Positions 43,378 to 52,626 of a stretch of 64,000 nt of DNA are shown in pieces. Both the position numbers and the translations under genes were made by a program. The notes under the pieces were generated by a model that made no database searches, was not told where the DNA came from, and worked only from the letters and a program-made list of their open reading frames with translations. This DNA is from Paraburkholderia aspalathi (GTDB taxonomy: Bacteria; Pseudomonadota; Gammaproteobacteria; Burkholderiales; Burkholderiaceae), in NCBI RefSeq assembly GCF_900116445.1, contig NZ_FPBH01000001.1:186001-250000 (forward strand), given 5' to 3'. Every line of letters begins with the position of its first letter. Position 1 is the first letter of the stretch.

Positions 43378-44463
43378 ATGAGCACGTCGCTACAGGAAGT
43401 CGCACCGACGAAGTCAGGCGCAGCCGGCGCGGCCCAGTTTGCGGGCTCGGAGAGCCGCAAGTACAACTACTTCGAACCGAAGGGACGCAAGGCGACCCAC
43501 TACGAGGACATGACCGTCGACGTCCAGCCGGACCCGAAGCGCTATCTGCTTCAGGACTGGATTCTCGCGTTCGCAGATGGTACGCCGACCTATTCGGAAA
43601 CCTGGACGGCAGTGAAAAGCACGGACTGGCATAAATTCCGCGCGGTCGACGAGGAGTGGGAACGCACGCACTACCAGCGTCAGTCGACGATCGTCGGCAT
43701 GATCACGGGCGCCGTCAACAACGCGCGGCGCTCGGGCGCGGTGAAGCGCTTCGATAAGACCTGGGTCAAGGTGCTGGAGCAGCATCTTGGCGCGTACAAA
43801 CATGCGGAGTTCGGTCTCGGCACCGCCGCCATGCACGCTCAGCGCTACGGCTACACGCAGATGATCAATAGCGCGATCCTGACCAACGCCTCCTACAAGC
43901 TGCGCTTCGCTCAGGACCTGACGCTCTACCTGGGTGAGATCGCACTAGACCTGGCGAATATGGATCTTGATGCCGGCAAGGAGCATTGGCTGAACGATCC
44001 TATCTGGCAGGAAACGCGTCGCGCGGTCGAGGCTATCGGCGGCGCCACCGACTTCCTCGAAAAGTACTTTGCGGTGAATGTCGTGTTCGAGCCGATGGTG
44101 GCGGACCTGTTCCGCAGCGGTTTCATCATGCAGGTCGCCGCTTCGCAGAACGACTTCCTGACGCCCACGGTCGTGTCCGCAGCGGAGGGGGACTACGAGC
44201 GCAATCTGGCCAATGCCGTTGAACTGTTTCACATGCTGGCCAACGATCCGAGGCACGGCGAGGCCAATCGGAAGCTGTTCGGCGAGTGGCTGGAGAAGCA
44301 CGGTGCGCTTGCTGCTTCGGCCGCGAAGCACCTGCAGCCGATCTGGTCGATTCCGCATGTGAAGACGGCGCAGTTCAATGACTGCCTGAGCAGCTCGATC
44401 GAGCGGGCGGAGATGATCGCCAGAGAGATTGGCGTCCACTTTCCGCTGACACTCCAGGCCTGA
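43378..44463 (+). CDS. prmC: Di-iron monooxygenase hydroxylase beta subunit (PrmC/MimC-type)
   Basis: 361 residues. Second hydroxylase subunit with the ferritin-like fold of the alpha subunit but no iron ligands. Segments such as YKHAEFGLGTAAMHAQRYGY and the FLEKYFAVNVVFEPMVADLF region match the beta subunits of propane monooxygenases. The start follows AGGAAGGAGG. An 8-bp stem (44470-44498) lies directly after the stop. Confidence 0.92.
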   Translation: MSTSLQEVAPTKSGAAGAAQFAGSESRKYNYFEPKGRKATHYEDMTVDVQPDPKRYLLQDWILAFADGTPTYSETWTAVKSTDWHKFRAVDEEWERTHYQRQSTIVGMITGAVNNARRSGAVKRFDKTWVKVLEQHLGAYKHAEFGLGTAAMHAQRYGYTQMINSAILTNASYKLRFAQDLTLYLGEIALDLANMDLDAGKEHWLNDPIWQETRRAVEAIGGATDFLEKYFAVNVVFEPMVADLFRSGFIMQVAASQNDFLTPTVVSAAEGDYERNLANAVELFHMLANDPRHGEANRKLFGEWLEKHGALAASAAKHLQPIWSIPHVKTAQFNDCLSSSIERAEMIAREIGVHFPLTLQA

Positions 44464-44469
44464 CGGGTT

Positions 44470-44498
44470 GCTTGCCCAGTTGATCTGACCGGGCAAGC
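44470..44498 (+). repeat. Inverted repeat between prmC and prmD
   Basis: GCTTGCCC (44470-44477) pairs with GGGCAAGC (44491-44498) over a 13-nt loop. It is inside the operon and without a T-run, so it probably shapes mRNA stability or subunit ratio rather than ending transcription. Confidence 0.55.
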
Positions 44499-44533
44499 TA
44501 ACCGCACAACCCAACCGCGAAGAGGAGTACGCA

Positions 44534-44887
44534 ATGTCAGTGCACAACGACAACATTTTCAAGTCGATGAAAGATGTTCGCTTCGAACAGACCATTTCCC
44601 ATCAGTGCGGCGTCACGATGAACGACAGCGTCGAGGCTCGTGCTATCGCCGAATTGATGACCCATAAGCCCGGCATCACGGTGACCTATCTGCCCGCCAT
44701 GATCCGGATCGATGGGCAGGGCAAGATCGAATTCAAAATGGGCGAGATCAGCGAAGCACTAGGCCGGGAGATGACCCCGCATCTGTTCGAGATATCCACC
44801 TCGACTCACTATGGGCGGATGGTGATGGTCGATGACGAGACCGTCGTGCTGTTCGGCAACATGGACGACGCGATGGCCTACGAGTGA
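44534..44887 (+). CDS. prmD: Monooxygenase coupling/effector protein (PrmD/MimD, MmoB family)
   Basis: 117 residues. Small cofactorless protein that binds the hydroxylase and couples NADH use to oxygenation. The fold and pattern (GVTMNDSVEARAIAELM, then VTYLPAMIRIDGQGKIEF) are those of MmoB/DmpM proteins. Last gene of the four-subunit monooxygenase. Confidence 0.92.
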   Translation: MSVHNDNIFKSMKDVRFEQTISHQCGVTMNDSVEARAIAELMTHKPGITVTYLPAMIRIDGQGKIEFKMGEISEALGREMTPHLFEISTSTHYGRMVMVDDETVVLFGNMDDAMAYE

Positions 44888-44968
44888 TCGTGCAGCCCGC
44901 TATCTGATGAGGCGTCCGGCCACTCTGACGGGTGGCCGCCTCTCGCAACAACCACGGAGACACATGCC

Positions 44969-45994
44969 ATGTATCGAACCACGGACGGTGAAGACATTTT
45001 CATCATCGACGGACACGTCCATCTATGGGACGGCAGCAAGGCCAACTTGAAGAACGTGCATGGCCAGCAGTTCATCGATTGCTTTTACGCGTATCACTCG
45101 AACCTGAGTCCCAAGGAGTATTTGTGGCCGAAGGAGAAGTTCGACAACTACGGCCCGGAAGTCATGTATGACGACCTGTTTGTCAAAGGTTACGACGACA
45201 TGGCAATCTGCCAGCCGACTTACCTGACGGACTTTTACAAGAACGGATTCAACACGACTGAGAAAAATTATGAGCTGAAGAAAAAGCATCCGCACCGTTT
45301 CATCGTCAACGGCGCGTTCGACCCGCGCGACGGCGAGGCCGGACTCGACTATCTGGACGAGCTGTCCGAGACGTATGGGATCAAGGGCGTCAAGCTCTAC
45401 ACGGCGGAGTGGCGCGGTGACAGCAAGGGCTACAAGCTGTCGGACCCGAGCGTGCAGAAGTACCTCGAGCGTTGCGAGAAGCTGGGCATCAAGAATATCC
45501 ACGTCCATAAGGGGCCGACGATCCTGCCGCTGAATCGCGACGCTTTTGACGTTGCCGATGTCGACGATGTGGCGACCAGCTTCCAGAACCTGAACTTCAT
45601 TGTTGAGCACTGCGGCCTGCCGCGTCTGGACGATTTCTGCTGGATCGCGACCCAGGAGACGAACGTCTACGGCGGTCTTGCGGTGGTGTTGCCGTTCATT
45701 CACACGCGTCCGGAGTACTTCGCGCATGTGATTTCGGAGCTGCTGTTCTGGATCGGCGAAGACAAGATCCTTTACGGCAGCGACTACGGTATCTGGTCGC
45801 CCAAGTGGCTGATCGAGAAGTTCATGGCTTTCGAATTGCCGGAGTCCGTCAGCAAGGAAACCGGCGTGCAACTGTCGCTGACGGCGAAAAAGAAGATTCT
45901 CGGGCTCAACGCGGCGCGGTTGTACGGTATTGACGTCGAGGCGCAGAAGAAGTTGCTGAAGGATGTCCGGCAACCGGCTGCGGTCGGGGCATGA
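44969..45994 (+). CDS. Amidohydrolase-family protein of the prm operon
   Basis: 341 residues. An Amidohydrolase_2 TIM barrel with the N-terminal metal motif DGHVHLW, a middle HVHKGP and a later GSDYGIW. Its place after the monooxygenase genes parallels amidohydrolase genes in actinobacterial mim/prm clusters. It may act on a product or be an assembly factor; the role is unproven. GGAG precedes the start, and its stop overlaps the next start (ATGA). Confidence 0.85.
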   Translation: MYRTTDGEDIFIIDGHVHLWDGSKANLKNVHGQQFIDCFYAYHSNLSPKEYLWPKEKFDNYGPEVMYDDLFVKGYDDMAICQPTYLTDFYKNGFNTTEKNYELKKKHPHRFIVNGAFDPRDGEAGLDYLDELSETYGIKGVKLYTAEWRGDSKGYKLSDPSVQKYLERCEKLGIKNIHVHKGPTILPLNRDAFDVADVDDVATSFQNLNFIVEHCGLPRLDDFCWIATQETNVYGGLAVVLPFIHTRPEYFAHVISELLFWIGEDKILYGSDYGIWSPKWLIEKFMAFELPESVSKETGVQLSLTAKKKILGLNAARLYGIDVEAQKKLLKDVRQPAAVGA

Positions 45995-46830
45995 ATACCA
46001 TGGCCGCCACGAGCGCGAAAGCTGCAACGGCCGCCGTCGATCGGGCCGCCGAGGTGTGGGCGCAACTCGCATCGGTCGCCGATCCCGAACTCGACGAATC
46101 GGTGACCGAGCTGGGTTTCGTCACCCGCGTGGAGGTGGACGCCGGCGGCGGCGTGCAGATTGGCTTCCGGCTGCCGACGTACTGGTGCGCCGCCAACTTC
46201 GCCTTCCTGATGGCCGACGACATGCGCATTGCTGTCGCGGGCTTACCGTGGGTGACGAAGGTGACGATCGGAGTCGGCGAACATATGTACGCCGACGAGA
46301 TCAACCGCGGCGTGGCGGCCGGGCGGTCATTCCAGGACACCTTCGGCGCTGAGGCCAGCGGTGAACTCGAGGACATCCGCCGGACCTTCATGGTCAAGGC
46401 TTTTCAGCGGCGACAGGAAGCGCTCCTGACGTCGCTGCTCGAACGGGGCCTTGAACCTGCGCGGCTCGTGCGCATGAGCGTGGCGGAACTCGCTGGTTTG
46501 CCTGATGATTCCGCAAGCCGGCGACTCGTGGAACGCTACCTGGCGCGGCGCTTCGTCGTCAGAGGCTGTGCCATTGACGCTGCGCAGGCCGACGAAGCAG
46601 CTTTCGTCGACAGTCACGGTGCGTTGCTCGATGCGGACGGGCTTGGCGCCTACTTGCGCGCCTTACGGCGGGTCGGCGTCAATGCGGAATTCAACAGTGC
46701 GTTGTGTCGCGGCTTGCTGGCGGCGCGGTACGGCGAGGCGGACGCAGCCGCAGCCGCTCCGCAAGTCGAGATCAAGCCTGTGCATTTCGTGCCGCTCGGC
46801 GATTGGAAGAGCGCTGTCAGGCTCGCGTAA
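45991..46830 (+). CDS. DUF59 (MIP18-like) metal-sulphur assembly-type protein
   Basis: 279 residues. Residues about 17-100 match the DUF59/MIP18 domain linked to iron-sulphur cluster work (VADPELDESVTELGFV, then the conserved Cys in LPTYWCAAN). The C-terminal two-thirds are helical and unlike usual DUF59 proteins. Its start overlaps the amidohydrolase stop. Candidates for its client are the reductase 2Fe-2S centre or the di-iron hydroxylase, which is inference. Confidence 0.8.
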   Translation: MNTMAATSAKAATAAVDRAAEVWAQLASVADPELDESVTELGFVTRVEVDAGGGVQIGFRLPTYWCAANFAFLMADDMRIAVAGLPWVTKVTIGVGEHMYADEINRGVAAGRSFQDTFGAEASGELEDIRRTFMVKAFQRRQEALLTSLLERGLEPARLVRMSVAELAGLPDDSASRRLVERYLARRFVVRGCAIDAAQADEAAFVDSHGALLDADGLGAYLRALRRVGVNAEFNSALCRGLLAARYGEADAAAAAPQVEIKPVHFVPLGDWKSAVRLA

Positions 46831-46898
46831 TTCGGCAACACCGCGGAATCGGTTTGAAATGTAGCAATCCAGAATATTCCAACAGGAGGAGATGAATC

Positions 46899-48536
46899 AT
46901 GCCGAATATCATGCTGCACGACGACGAGGCCCGCATGGCGCTCGGCCGCGGTGTCGCCAAACTGGCCAAAGCGGTAAGAGGCACGCTCGGGCCTCGCGGA
47001 ATGAATGCGATCATCGACCGTCCGATTGGCACGCCGATCATCTCGCGCGATGGTGTGAGCATCGCCAACGAGATCGAGCTGGAAGATCCGTTCGAAAATA
47101 TCGGCGCGCAGGTGGTGCGCGAAGTCTCGAAGCAGACCAATGAAGTCGCCGGCGACGGCACCACCACGGCCACCGTGCTGGCCGATGCATTGGTCCAGGA
47201 GGGTCTCACCAGTCTCGCGGACGGCGCCAACCCCGTTGAACTGGTTCAGGGGCTGGAGATCGCGGTAGACGAGGTGATCGCGGCGCTCAGGCGGGCAGCG
47301 ACACCGTTGCGCGGGAGCGAAGAGGTGCGCGCCGTGGCGGTGGTCGCCGCCAATGACGAGGTCACCGGCGCGATGGTGGCCGAAGCGCTCGAGCGGGTGG
47401 GGCCGGATGGCATCGTCGATGTCGAGTACGGCACGACGGTCGAAACCCGTCTTGAAGTGGTGGATGGGATGGCGTTCGATCGCGGCTACCTCTCTCACCA
47501 TATGGTCACGGACATCGAACGAATGCAGGTGGTGCTCGACAATCCGCTCATTCTGATGACCGATCAGCGGCTACAGTCGGCAGAGGAAGTGGCGGCGCTA
47601 CAGGCGCTTGCCGCACACAGCAAACGCCCGCTGCTGATCATTGCGGAGGAGGTCGCCCCCGCCTGTGTCATGGCCCTGCTGGCGTGGCGGGACAATGGCG
47701 GGGTGCCGGTGGCGGCGATTCATCCGCCGGAGTACGGGCATTGGCGCAAGGCCATGCTCGAGGATATCGCTATCGTCACAGGCGGGCGGGTGATCGCCCG
47801 TGATCTGGGCGGCAAGCTCGAAACCACGGAACTGCGCGATCTTGGCAGCGCACGGCAGGTGCGCATCTCGTCTAACCAGACCATCATTACCGCTGGCGGC
47901 GGCGATCCGGCTGCTGTTGCCGCACGCCGTCAGCAGGTCGCGCGTCAGTATGAGATGGCCCCGGAGAATGTCGAACGCGACAAATTTCAGGTGCGCCTCG
48001 CCAAGCTGTCCGGCGGTACCGCGATGATCCTCGCCGGCGGCGCCACGCCGGTCGAACAGAAGCGCCGGCTTCACCTGATCGAGGATGCAATCAATGCGGC
48101 ACGCGCGGCGATTGCCGAGGGCATCGTGCCAGGCGGCGGGATGGCGCTGCTGCGCGTGTCCGCGGAACTCGAAGGCGTGATTGCGCGGACCCACGGCAGT
48201 GTGCAACAGGGTGCCAGATTGCTGCAGCGCGTGCTGACGAAACCGCTCTATCACATCGCGACCAATTGCGGCCTTGACGGCGCGGCGATCGTGTCCGAGG
48301 CGGTGCGTGCGAAACCGGGCGTGGGTCTCGACGCCCGCACGGGCAAGTTCGTCAACCTGATGGAGGCGGGCATCATCGATCCGGTCAAGGTCAGTTATAG
48401 CGCGGTACGCAACGCTGCATCGGTCGCCGGTTTGATCCTGACCACCCAGACACTGGTTGCCAAAAAGCCGGACATGATCGATCCGACCGCTGGACCGGCG
48501 CTTGGCGCCGGCGCCGAATTGCTCGGCCGGAAATAG
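46899..48536 (+). CDS. Dedicated GroEL-type chaperonin (MimG-like)
   Basis: 545 residues. A full chaperonin with ATP site GDGTTTATVLADAL and the equatorial/apical organisation of GroEL. It diverges from housekeeping GroEL: no GGM tail (it ends GAELLGRK) and many substitutions. No groES is nearby. In mycobacteria, a chaperonin (MimG) next to mimABCD is needed for soluble hydroxylase, which supports the same role here. AGGAGG lies upstream. Confidence 0.9.
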   Translation: MPNIMLHDDEARMALGRGVAKLAKAVRGTLGPRGMNAIIDRPIGTPIISRDGVSIANEIELEDPFENIGAQVVREVSKQTNEVAGDGTTTATVLADALVQEGLTSLADGANPVELVQGLEIAVDEVIAALRRAATPLRGSEEVRAVAVVAANDEVTGAMVAEALERVGPDGIVDVEYGTTVETRLEVVDGMAFDRGYLSHHMVTDIERMQVVLDNPLILMTDQRLQSAEEVAALQALAAHSKRPLLIIAEEVAPACVMALLAWRDNGGVPVAAIHPPEYGHWRKAMLEDIAIVTGGRVIARDLGGKLETTELRDLGSARQVRISSNQTIITAGGGDPAAVAARRQQVARQYEMAPENVERDKFQVRLAKLSGGTAMILAGGATPVEQKRRLHLIEDAINAARAAIAEGIVPGGGMALLRVSAELEGVIARTHGSVQQGARLLQRVLTKPLYHIATNCGLDGAAIVSEAVRAKPGVGLDARTGKFVNLMEAGIIDPVKVSYSAVRNAASVAGLILTTQTLVAKKPDMIDPTAGPALGAGAELLGRK

Positions 48537-48629
48537 TGCCCCTACAACCGGTCTTCGGGTCGAGGACCGGCAAAAAAACGGCCGCTGTCGGCGTGTTTCG
48601 GGCGGCCATCAATAGACACGGAGACAACG

Positions 48630-48836
48630 ATGGGTATTGGCGCGGCTCCCCGATTCAATGTCGTCGCGACGACGGCTCGGTACCTCGGTGCACGGTCCCC
48701 GATTCGCCTGCTCAAGCTCGCGTCAGGGTGGACAATCACACTCTGCGGTACATTGATTATTATGTCCGATATGGGCACGGCGGCCGCTCCGCTGTTGCGA
48801 GGCATAGTCGGTGCAATCAGCAGTGCGATGCCGTGA
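48630..48836 (+). CDS. Small hydrophobic protein between groEL and mntH
   Basis: 68 residues: a basic N-terminal third, then a hydrophobic segment (about 32-46, GWTITLCGTLIIMSD) and an Ala/Gly-rich end. GGAG lies 7 bp upstream of the ATG. It fits a single-pass membrane peptide. Coding status is moderately supported only. Confidence 0.45.
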   Translation: MGIGAAPRFNVVATTARYLGARSPIRLLKLASGWTITLCGTLIIMSDMGTAAAPLLRGIVGAISSAMP

Positions 48837-48897
48837 ATGCCATGCCTGCCCGGTAAATCGGGCACTCCTGTCATTTTCGTGAGCAAGGAGCCACAGC

Positions 48898-50217
48898 TTG
48901 GACGATCGCGTTCGTAAGGCAGCCAGACCGGCGACGAGAACCGAGCGCACAACGCTTGCGGTAAGAGAGGTATTGGATGGCCGCCGCCGCGGCGCGCTGA
49001 TGCTTCTGCCGTTTGCAGGACCGGCAGTGGTGGTCTCTGTTGCCTATATGGATCCGGGCAACTTTGCGACGAATATTCAGGCGGGCGCCAGATACGGTTA
49101 CGCGTTGCTCTGGGTGGTGCTGTTGGCAAACCTTGTGGCGATGCTGTTTCAGGCGCTCTCGGCGAAGCTCGGCATCGTCACGGGGCGAAACCTCGCGGAG
49201 CTATGTCGCGAACGGTTTCCGAAACCCGTCTTGCTGATCATGTGGGGTGTAAGCGAAATTGCCGCGATGGCAACCGATCTGGCCGAATTTCTCGGCGGCG
49301 CGATCGGACTCTCGTTACTGTTTCATATGCCCTTGCTCGCCGGTATGGCGGTCACGGCGGTAGTGACTTACGGCCTGCTGTTGTTCGAGAGCGCCGGTTT
49401 CCGTCCTCTTGAACTGGCGATCGGAGCGCTCGTCGGCATCATTGGGTTGTCCTACCTTGCCGAATTGTTCATCACGCCGATCGCGTGGCCGAGTGTTCTG
49501 GCCCATACGTTTTCCCCTCAATTGCCCGACGCGAATGCGCTCACGATTGCGGTCGGAATCGTGGGTGCAACGGTGATGCCGCACGCGCTTTTCCTGCACT
49601 CCGGACTAACGCAACGGCGAGCACCCGCGAGAACGGAGCGCGAGCGGGAAAAGTTGCTGAAATTCTCGAATATCGAGGTCGTCATTGCATTGGCCATCGC
49701 CGGTCTCATCAATATGGCGATGGTAATCATGGCCGCAGGTGCATTTCATCACGGGCATCCCGAGGTGGCGGAGATCGAAACGGCCTATCACACGCTGGCG
49801 CCGCTATTAGGCATTGGGGCGGCAGGGATTTTTCTGTTGTCGCTGATCGCTTCGGGCATATCGAGTTCCGTGGTCGGCACGATGGCGGGTCAGATGATCA
49901 TGCAAGGCTTCGTGGGTTTTCGCATTCCGTTATGGTTGCGCCGGGCCGTCACGATGGTGCCGAGTTTCGTCGTGGTGGCGCTTGGGGTCAATGCGACCCA
50001 GGCGCTCGTCCTCAGTCAGGTTGTATTAAGCCTCGCGTTGCCGCTGCCGATGGCCGCGTTGCTATGGTTCACCTGCCGCGAGGACGTGATGGGCATCTAC
50101 AGAAATCGCGCGTTCATCGCGGTGATCGCCACACTGGCGGCATTCGTGGTCTTATTGTTCAATGTCGTGCTGATACTGCAAACGTTCGGCGTTGCGATTC
50201 CTGGCTTGCCAGCCTGA
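48898..50217 (+). CDS. mntH: NRAMP-family divalent metal transporter (MntH-type)
   Basis: 439 residues with about eleven helices. The DPGN motif is in YMDPGNFATN (helix 1) and the helix-6 motif in GATVMPHALFLHSG. NRAMP proteins import Mn2+ or Fe2+ with protons. The start is TTG 48898 supported by AAGGAG upstream. In this operon iron supply to the di-iron hydroxylase is a plausible job. Confidence 0.9.
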   Translation: MDDRVRKAARPATRTERTTLAVREVLDGRRRGALMLLPFAGPAVVVSVAYMDPGNFATNIQAGARYGYALLWVVLLANLVAMLFQALSAKLGIVTGRNLAELCRERFPKPVLLIMWGVSEIAAMATDLAEFLGGAIGLSLLFHMPLLAGMAVTAVVTYGLLLFESAGFRPLELAIGALVGIIGLSYLAELFITPIAWPSVLAHTFSPQLPDANALTIAVGIVGATVMPHALFLHSGLTQRRAPARTEREREKLLKFSNIEVVIALAIAGLINMAMVIMAAGAFHHGHPEVAEIETAYHTLAPLLGIGAAGIFLLSLIASGISSSVVGTMAGQMIMQGFVGFRIPLWLRRAVTMVPSFVVVALGVNATQALVLSQVVLSLALPLPMAALLWFTCREDVMGIYRNRAFIAVIATLAAFVVLLFNVVLILQTFGVAIPGLPA

Positions 50218-50371
50218 ATGGATCGCGATGCAGGCATATACTAATCAGCGATCGCGTCGCTGGGTTTGACTGGCAGTCGAGCAAAAAAGCACGCCGCGAC
50301 ATATTTGCGAGTCACGCCGAAGCCAGCCGCAGAGCAGGTTCCGAGCTGACCCATCGCATAGGAGGAGAGTT

Positions 50372-52384
50372 GTGACGAGACAGCAGCTCAGCACCATGTC
50401 GGGTCTTGGCAATCAGGCCGCTCTGCGCCGGGTAGTGGCTAACGCGCAGCGTGCGAACGACCGTCACTCAGACCGGGTCACGATGCTCGCATGGGAGCGT
50501 TTTCTCGCGGGCGAGCCGTCCACGTCCGCGCCTTCGGCGCTGATCGACTCCTGGCGACGCAGTCTGCAATCCGGGGTCAATCCCACTGCGGGATCGGCAC
50601 CGTTCGCGGTTCACGGCGACGCAGTCGAGGCGCTGCGCTGGCGGCACCGGGAGTTGCTGGCGGCGTCTGATCGTCTTTTCACGGTGACCGCAGATCTCTT
50701 TGCGGATTCGCATTCGATCCTGCTGCTCACCAATCAGGATGGTGTGATTCTCAAGGCCGCAGGAGACTTGCGTACCTTGGCGGCCGGCGAAAAAATTCAT
50801 TTGACGATGGGTGGCGACTGGCGTGAAGGCCAGGCCGGCACCAACGGCATCGGCACCACGCTCGCCACCGGCCAGCCCAGCTATATCCACGGCTCCGAGC
50901 ACTTCTGCGAAGGGATCAAGTCGTGGAGTTGCGCGGCGGCGCCGATTTGCGAACCTGGCACCGGCAAGATTCTCGGCGTGCTCGACATTTCCGGGCCGCC
51001 TTCCACCTATCAGATCAACAACCTCACCTTGGCGGTAACGGCCGCGCGTCAGATTGAAATGGTGCTGGCCGAACAGGCGGCTCGCGAGCATATGCGCCTG
51101 CTGGCGTTCTGTCTGCAGCGCCTGTCGTCATCCGATGCCACCGGGATGATCGCGATCGATCGGGCCGGGCGGCTTGTGCATACCACCGGCAGGGTGCCAT
51201 TGCCGGTCAGCATCGGAGAACGCTTCCCCGGTATGGATGAGACTTCCGCGGTGGAGGACTGGGCGCAACATCTGCCCAAAGGTTTGCATGCCGACTGGCT
51301 CAATCCGGTTGTGGTCGATGGCAACACGATCGGTGCCATGCTCGTTGTTCCTGTGCGATCGCAGCCCATCAACGCCCGGATCGCCGAGCGCAGTGGCGAG
51401 GCCGATCCGCAGCGCAGCTGCTTCGCGCAGATCCAGGGACAAAGTGCAGCAATGCTGGCCGCCATCAACCGCGGTCGTCAGCTTGCCCGCAGGCGTGTTC
51501 CGGTTCTGATCGAGGGCGAAACCGGGGTCGGCAAGGAACTCTTCGCGCGCGCCATCCATGGCGAAGAAGGAGGAGGTGGGCCTTTCGTCGCGTACAACTG
51601 CGGAGCCGCGTCGAAAGAACTGATCGCCAGCGAGTTGTTCGGCCACGTGCGTGGTGCCTTTACGGGCGCGACTGCCGAAGGGCGGCCCGGCCGATTCGAA
51701 CTGGCTCACGGCGGCACGCTATGTCTCGACGAAATCGGAGAGATGCCGCTCGAACTTCAACCGGTCCTGTTGCGCGCCCTGGAGGAGGGCGTCATTTACC
51801 GGCTAGGGGACACTCAGCCGCGGCGCGTCGACGTGCGCCTGCTGGCAATGACCAATCGCAATCTGCGCGAAGAGGTCGACTCGGGACACTTCCGACGTGA
51901 TCTCTACTACCGCATCAGCGTGACGCGTATCCGCATTCCGCCGCTGCGCGAACGGGACATCGATATCGATCTCCTCGTCGCGTTTTTCAACCGGCGACTC
52001 GCGCAACGCCACGCGGTGCCCGAGCGGCGACTAAGCGACGACATCATGACGGTGCTACGCGCTTATTCATGGCCCGGTAATGTCAGGGAGATGCGCAACG
52101 TCATCGAAAATCTGCTCCTGACGTCCAACGAAGAGGCGGTGACGCTCGACGAGCTGCCTGCTGAACTGCTCGACGAAACCGGTACCGCCGGCGTTGTACT
52201 GCCTGCGCACAAGCAATCGGGCAGTCTGGAGGAAACGGAGCGCTTGGCCATCGTCCGGGCAGTGCAGGATGCGCATGGCAATCTCGCCCAGGCGGCCCGC
52301 TCATTGGGTGTCTCGCGCAGCACGCTATATCGCAAGCTGGAACTCTATCAACTGGACGCCATTGCCAAACCGGCTGGCGAATGA
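50372..52384 (+). CDS. AcoR/MimR-type sigma-54-dependent activator
   Basis: 670 residues. An N-terminal sensory region with a GAF-like domain (about 85-235) is followed by a linker, then the AAA+ domain with Walker A at 382-389 (GETGVGKE) and GAFTGA at 428-433, and a C-terminal Fis-type HTH (GNLAQAARSLGVSRSTLYRK). This is the form of AcoR, MimR and related activators of ketone and alkane genes. The start is GTG 50372 after AGGAGGAGAG. It likely acts at both -24/-12 promoters of the island. Confidence 0.9.
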   Translation: MTRQQLSTMSGLGNQAALRRVVANAQRANDRHSDRVTMLAWERFLAGEPSTSAPSALIDSWRRSLQSGVNPTAGSAPFAVHGDAVEALRWRHRELLAASDRLFTVTADLFADSHSILLLTNQDGVILKAAGDLRTLAAGEKIHLTMGGDWREGQAGTNGIGTTLATGQPSYIHGSEHFCEGIKSWSCAAAPICEPGTGKILGVLDISGPPSTYQINNLTLAVTAARQIEMVLAEQAAREHMRLLAFCLQRLSSSDATGMIAIDRAGRLVHTTGRVPLPVSIGERFPGMDETSAVEDWAQHLPKGLHADWLNPVVVDGNTIGAMLVVPVRSQPINARIAERSGEADPQRSCFAQIQGQSAAMLAAINRGRQLARRRVPVLIEGETGVGKELFARAIHGEEGGGGPFVAYNCGAASKELIASELFGHVRGAFTGATAEGRPGRFELAHGGTLCLDEIGEMPLELQPVLLRALEEGVIYRLGDTQPRRVDVRLLAMTNRNLREEVDSGHFRRDLYYRISVTRIRIPPLRERDIDIDLLVAFFNRRLAQRHAVPERRLSDDIMTVLRAYSWPGNVREMRNVIENLLLTSNEEAVTLDELPAELLDETGTAGVVLPAHKQSGSLEETERLAIVRAVQDAHGNLAQAARSLGVSRSTLYRKLELYQLDAIAKPAGE

Positions 52385-52626
52385 GCGCTTGCCGCAGACC
52401 TGCTGCCGATTGAATTGCCCCGGAATTGCCGCGGGAATCGTGGAGGCGGGTTGGTTTAAGTTGATAGCGGCACAGCAGCGCCAGCTCGTGCGCAACACAT
52501 AACTTTTATCTATCGGGCCTTTTGATTAATTTGATGCCGGCAACGCTGAATAATCGTCCGCGGTGAGCCGTTATACACGGATGCTCTCGGGATCCACCGC
52601 GCGCAATCGCAGGAAACGCAAAAATA

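Noticed and set aside
48541..48622. Hairpins after groEL as a terminator
   Set aside because: Two short GC stems are present but are followed by A-runs rather than T-runs on the plus strand, and the operon seems to continue.
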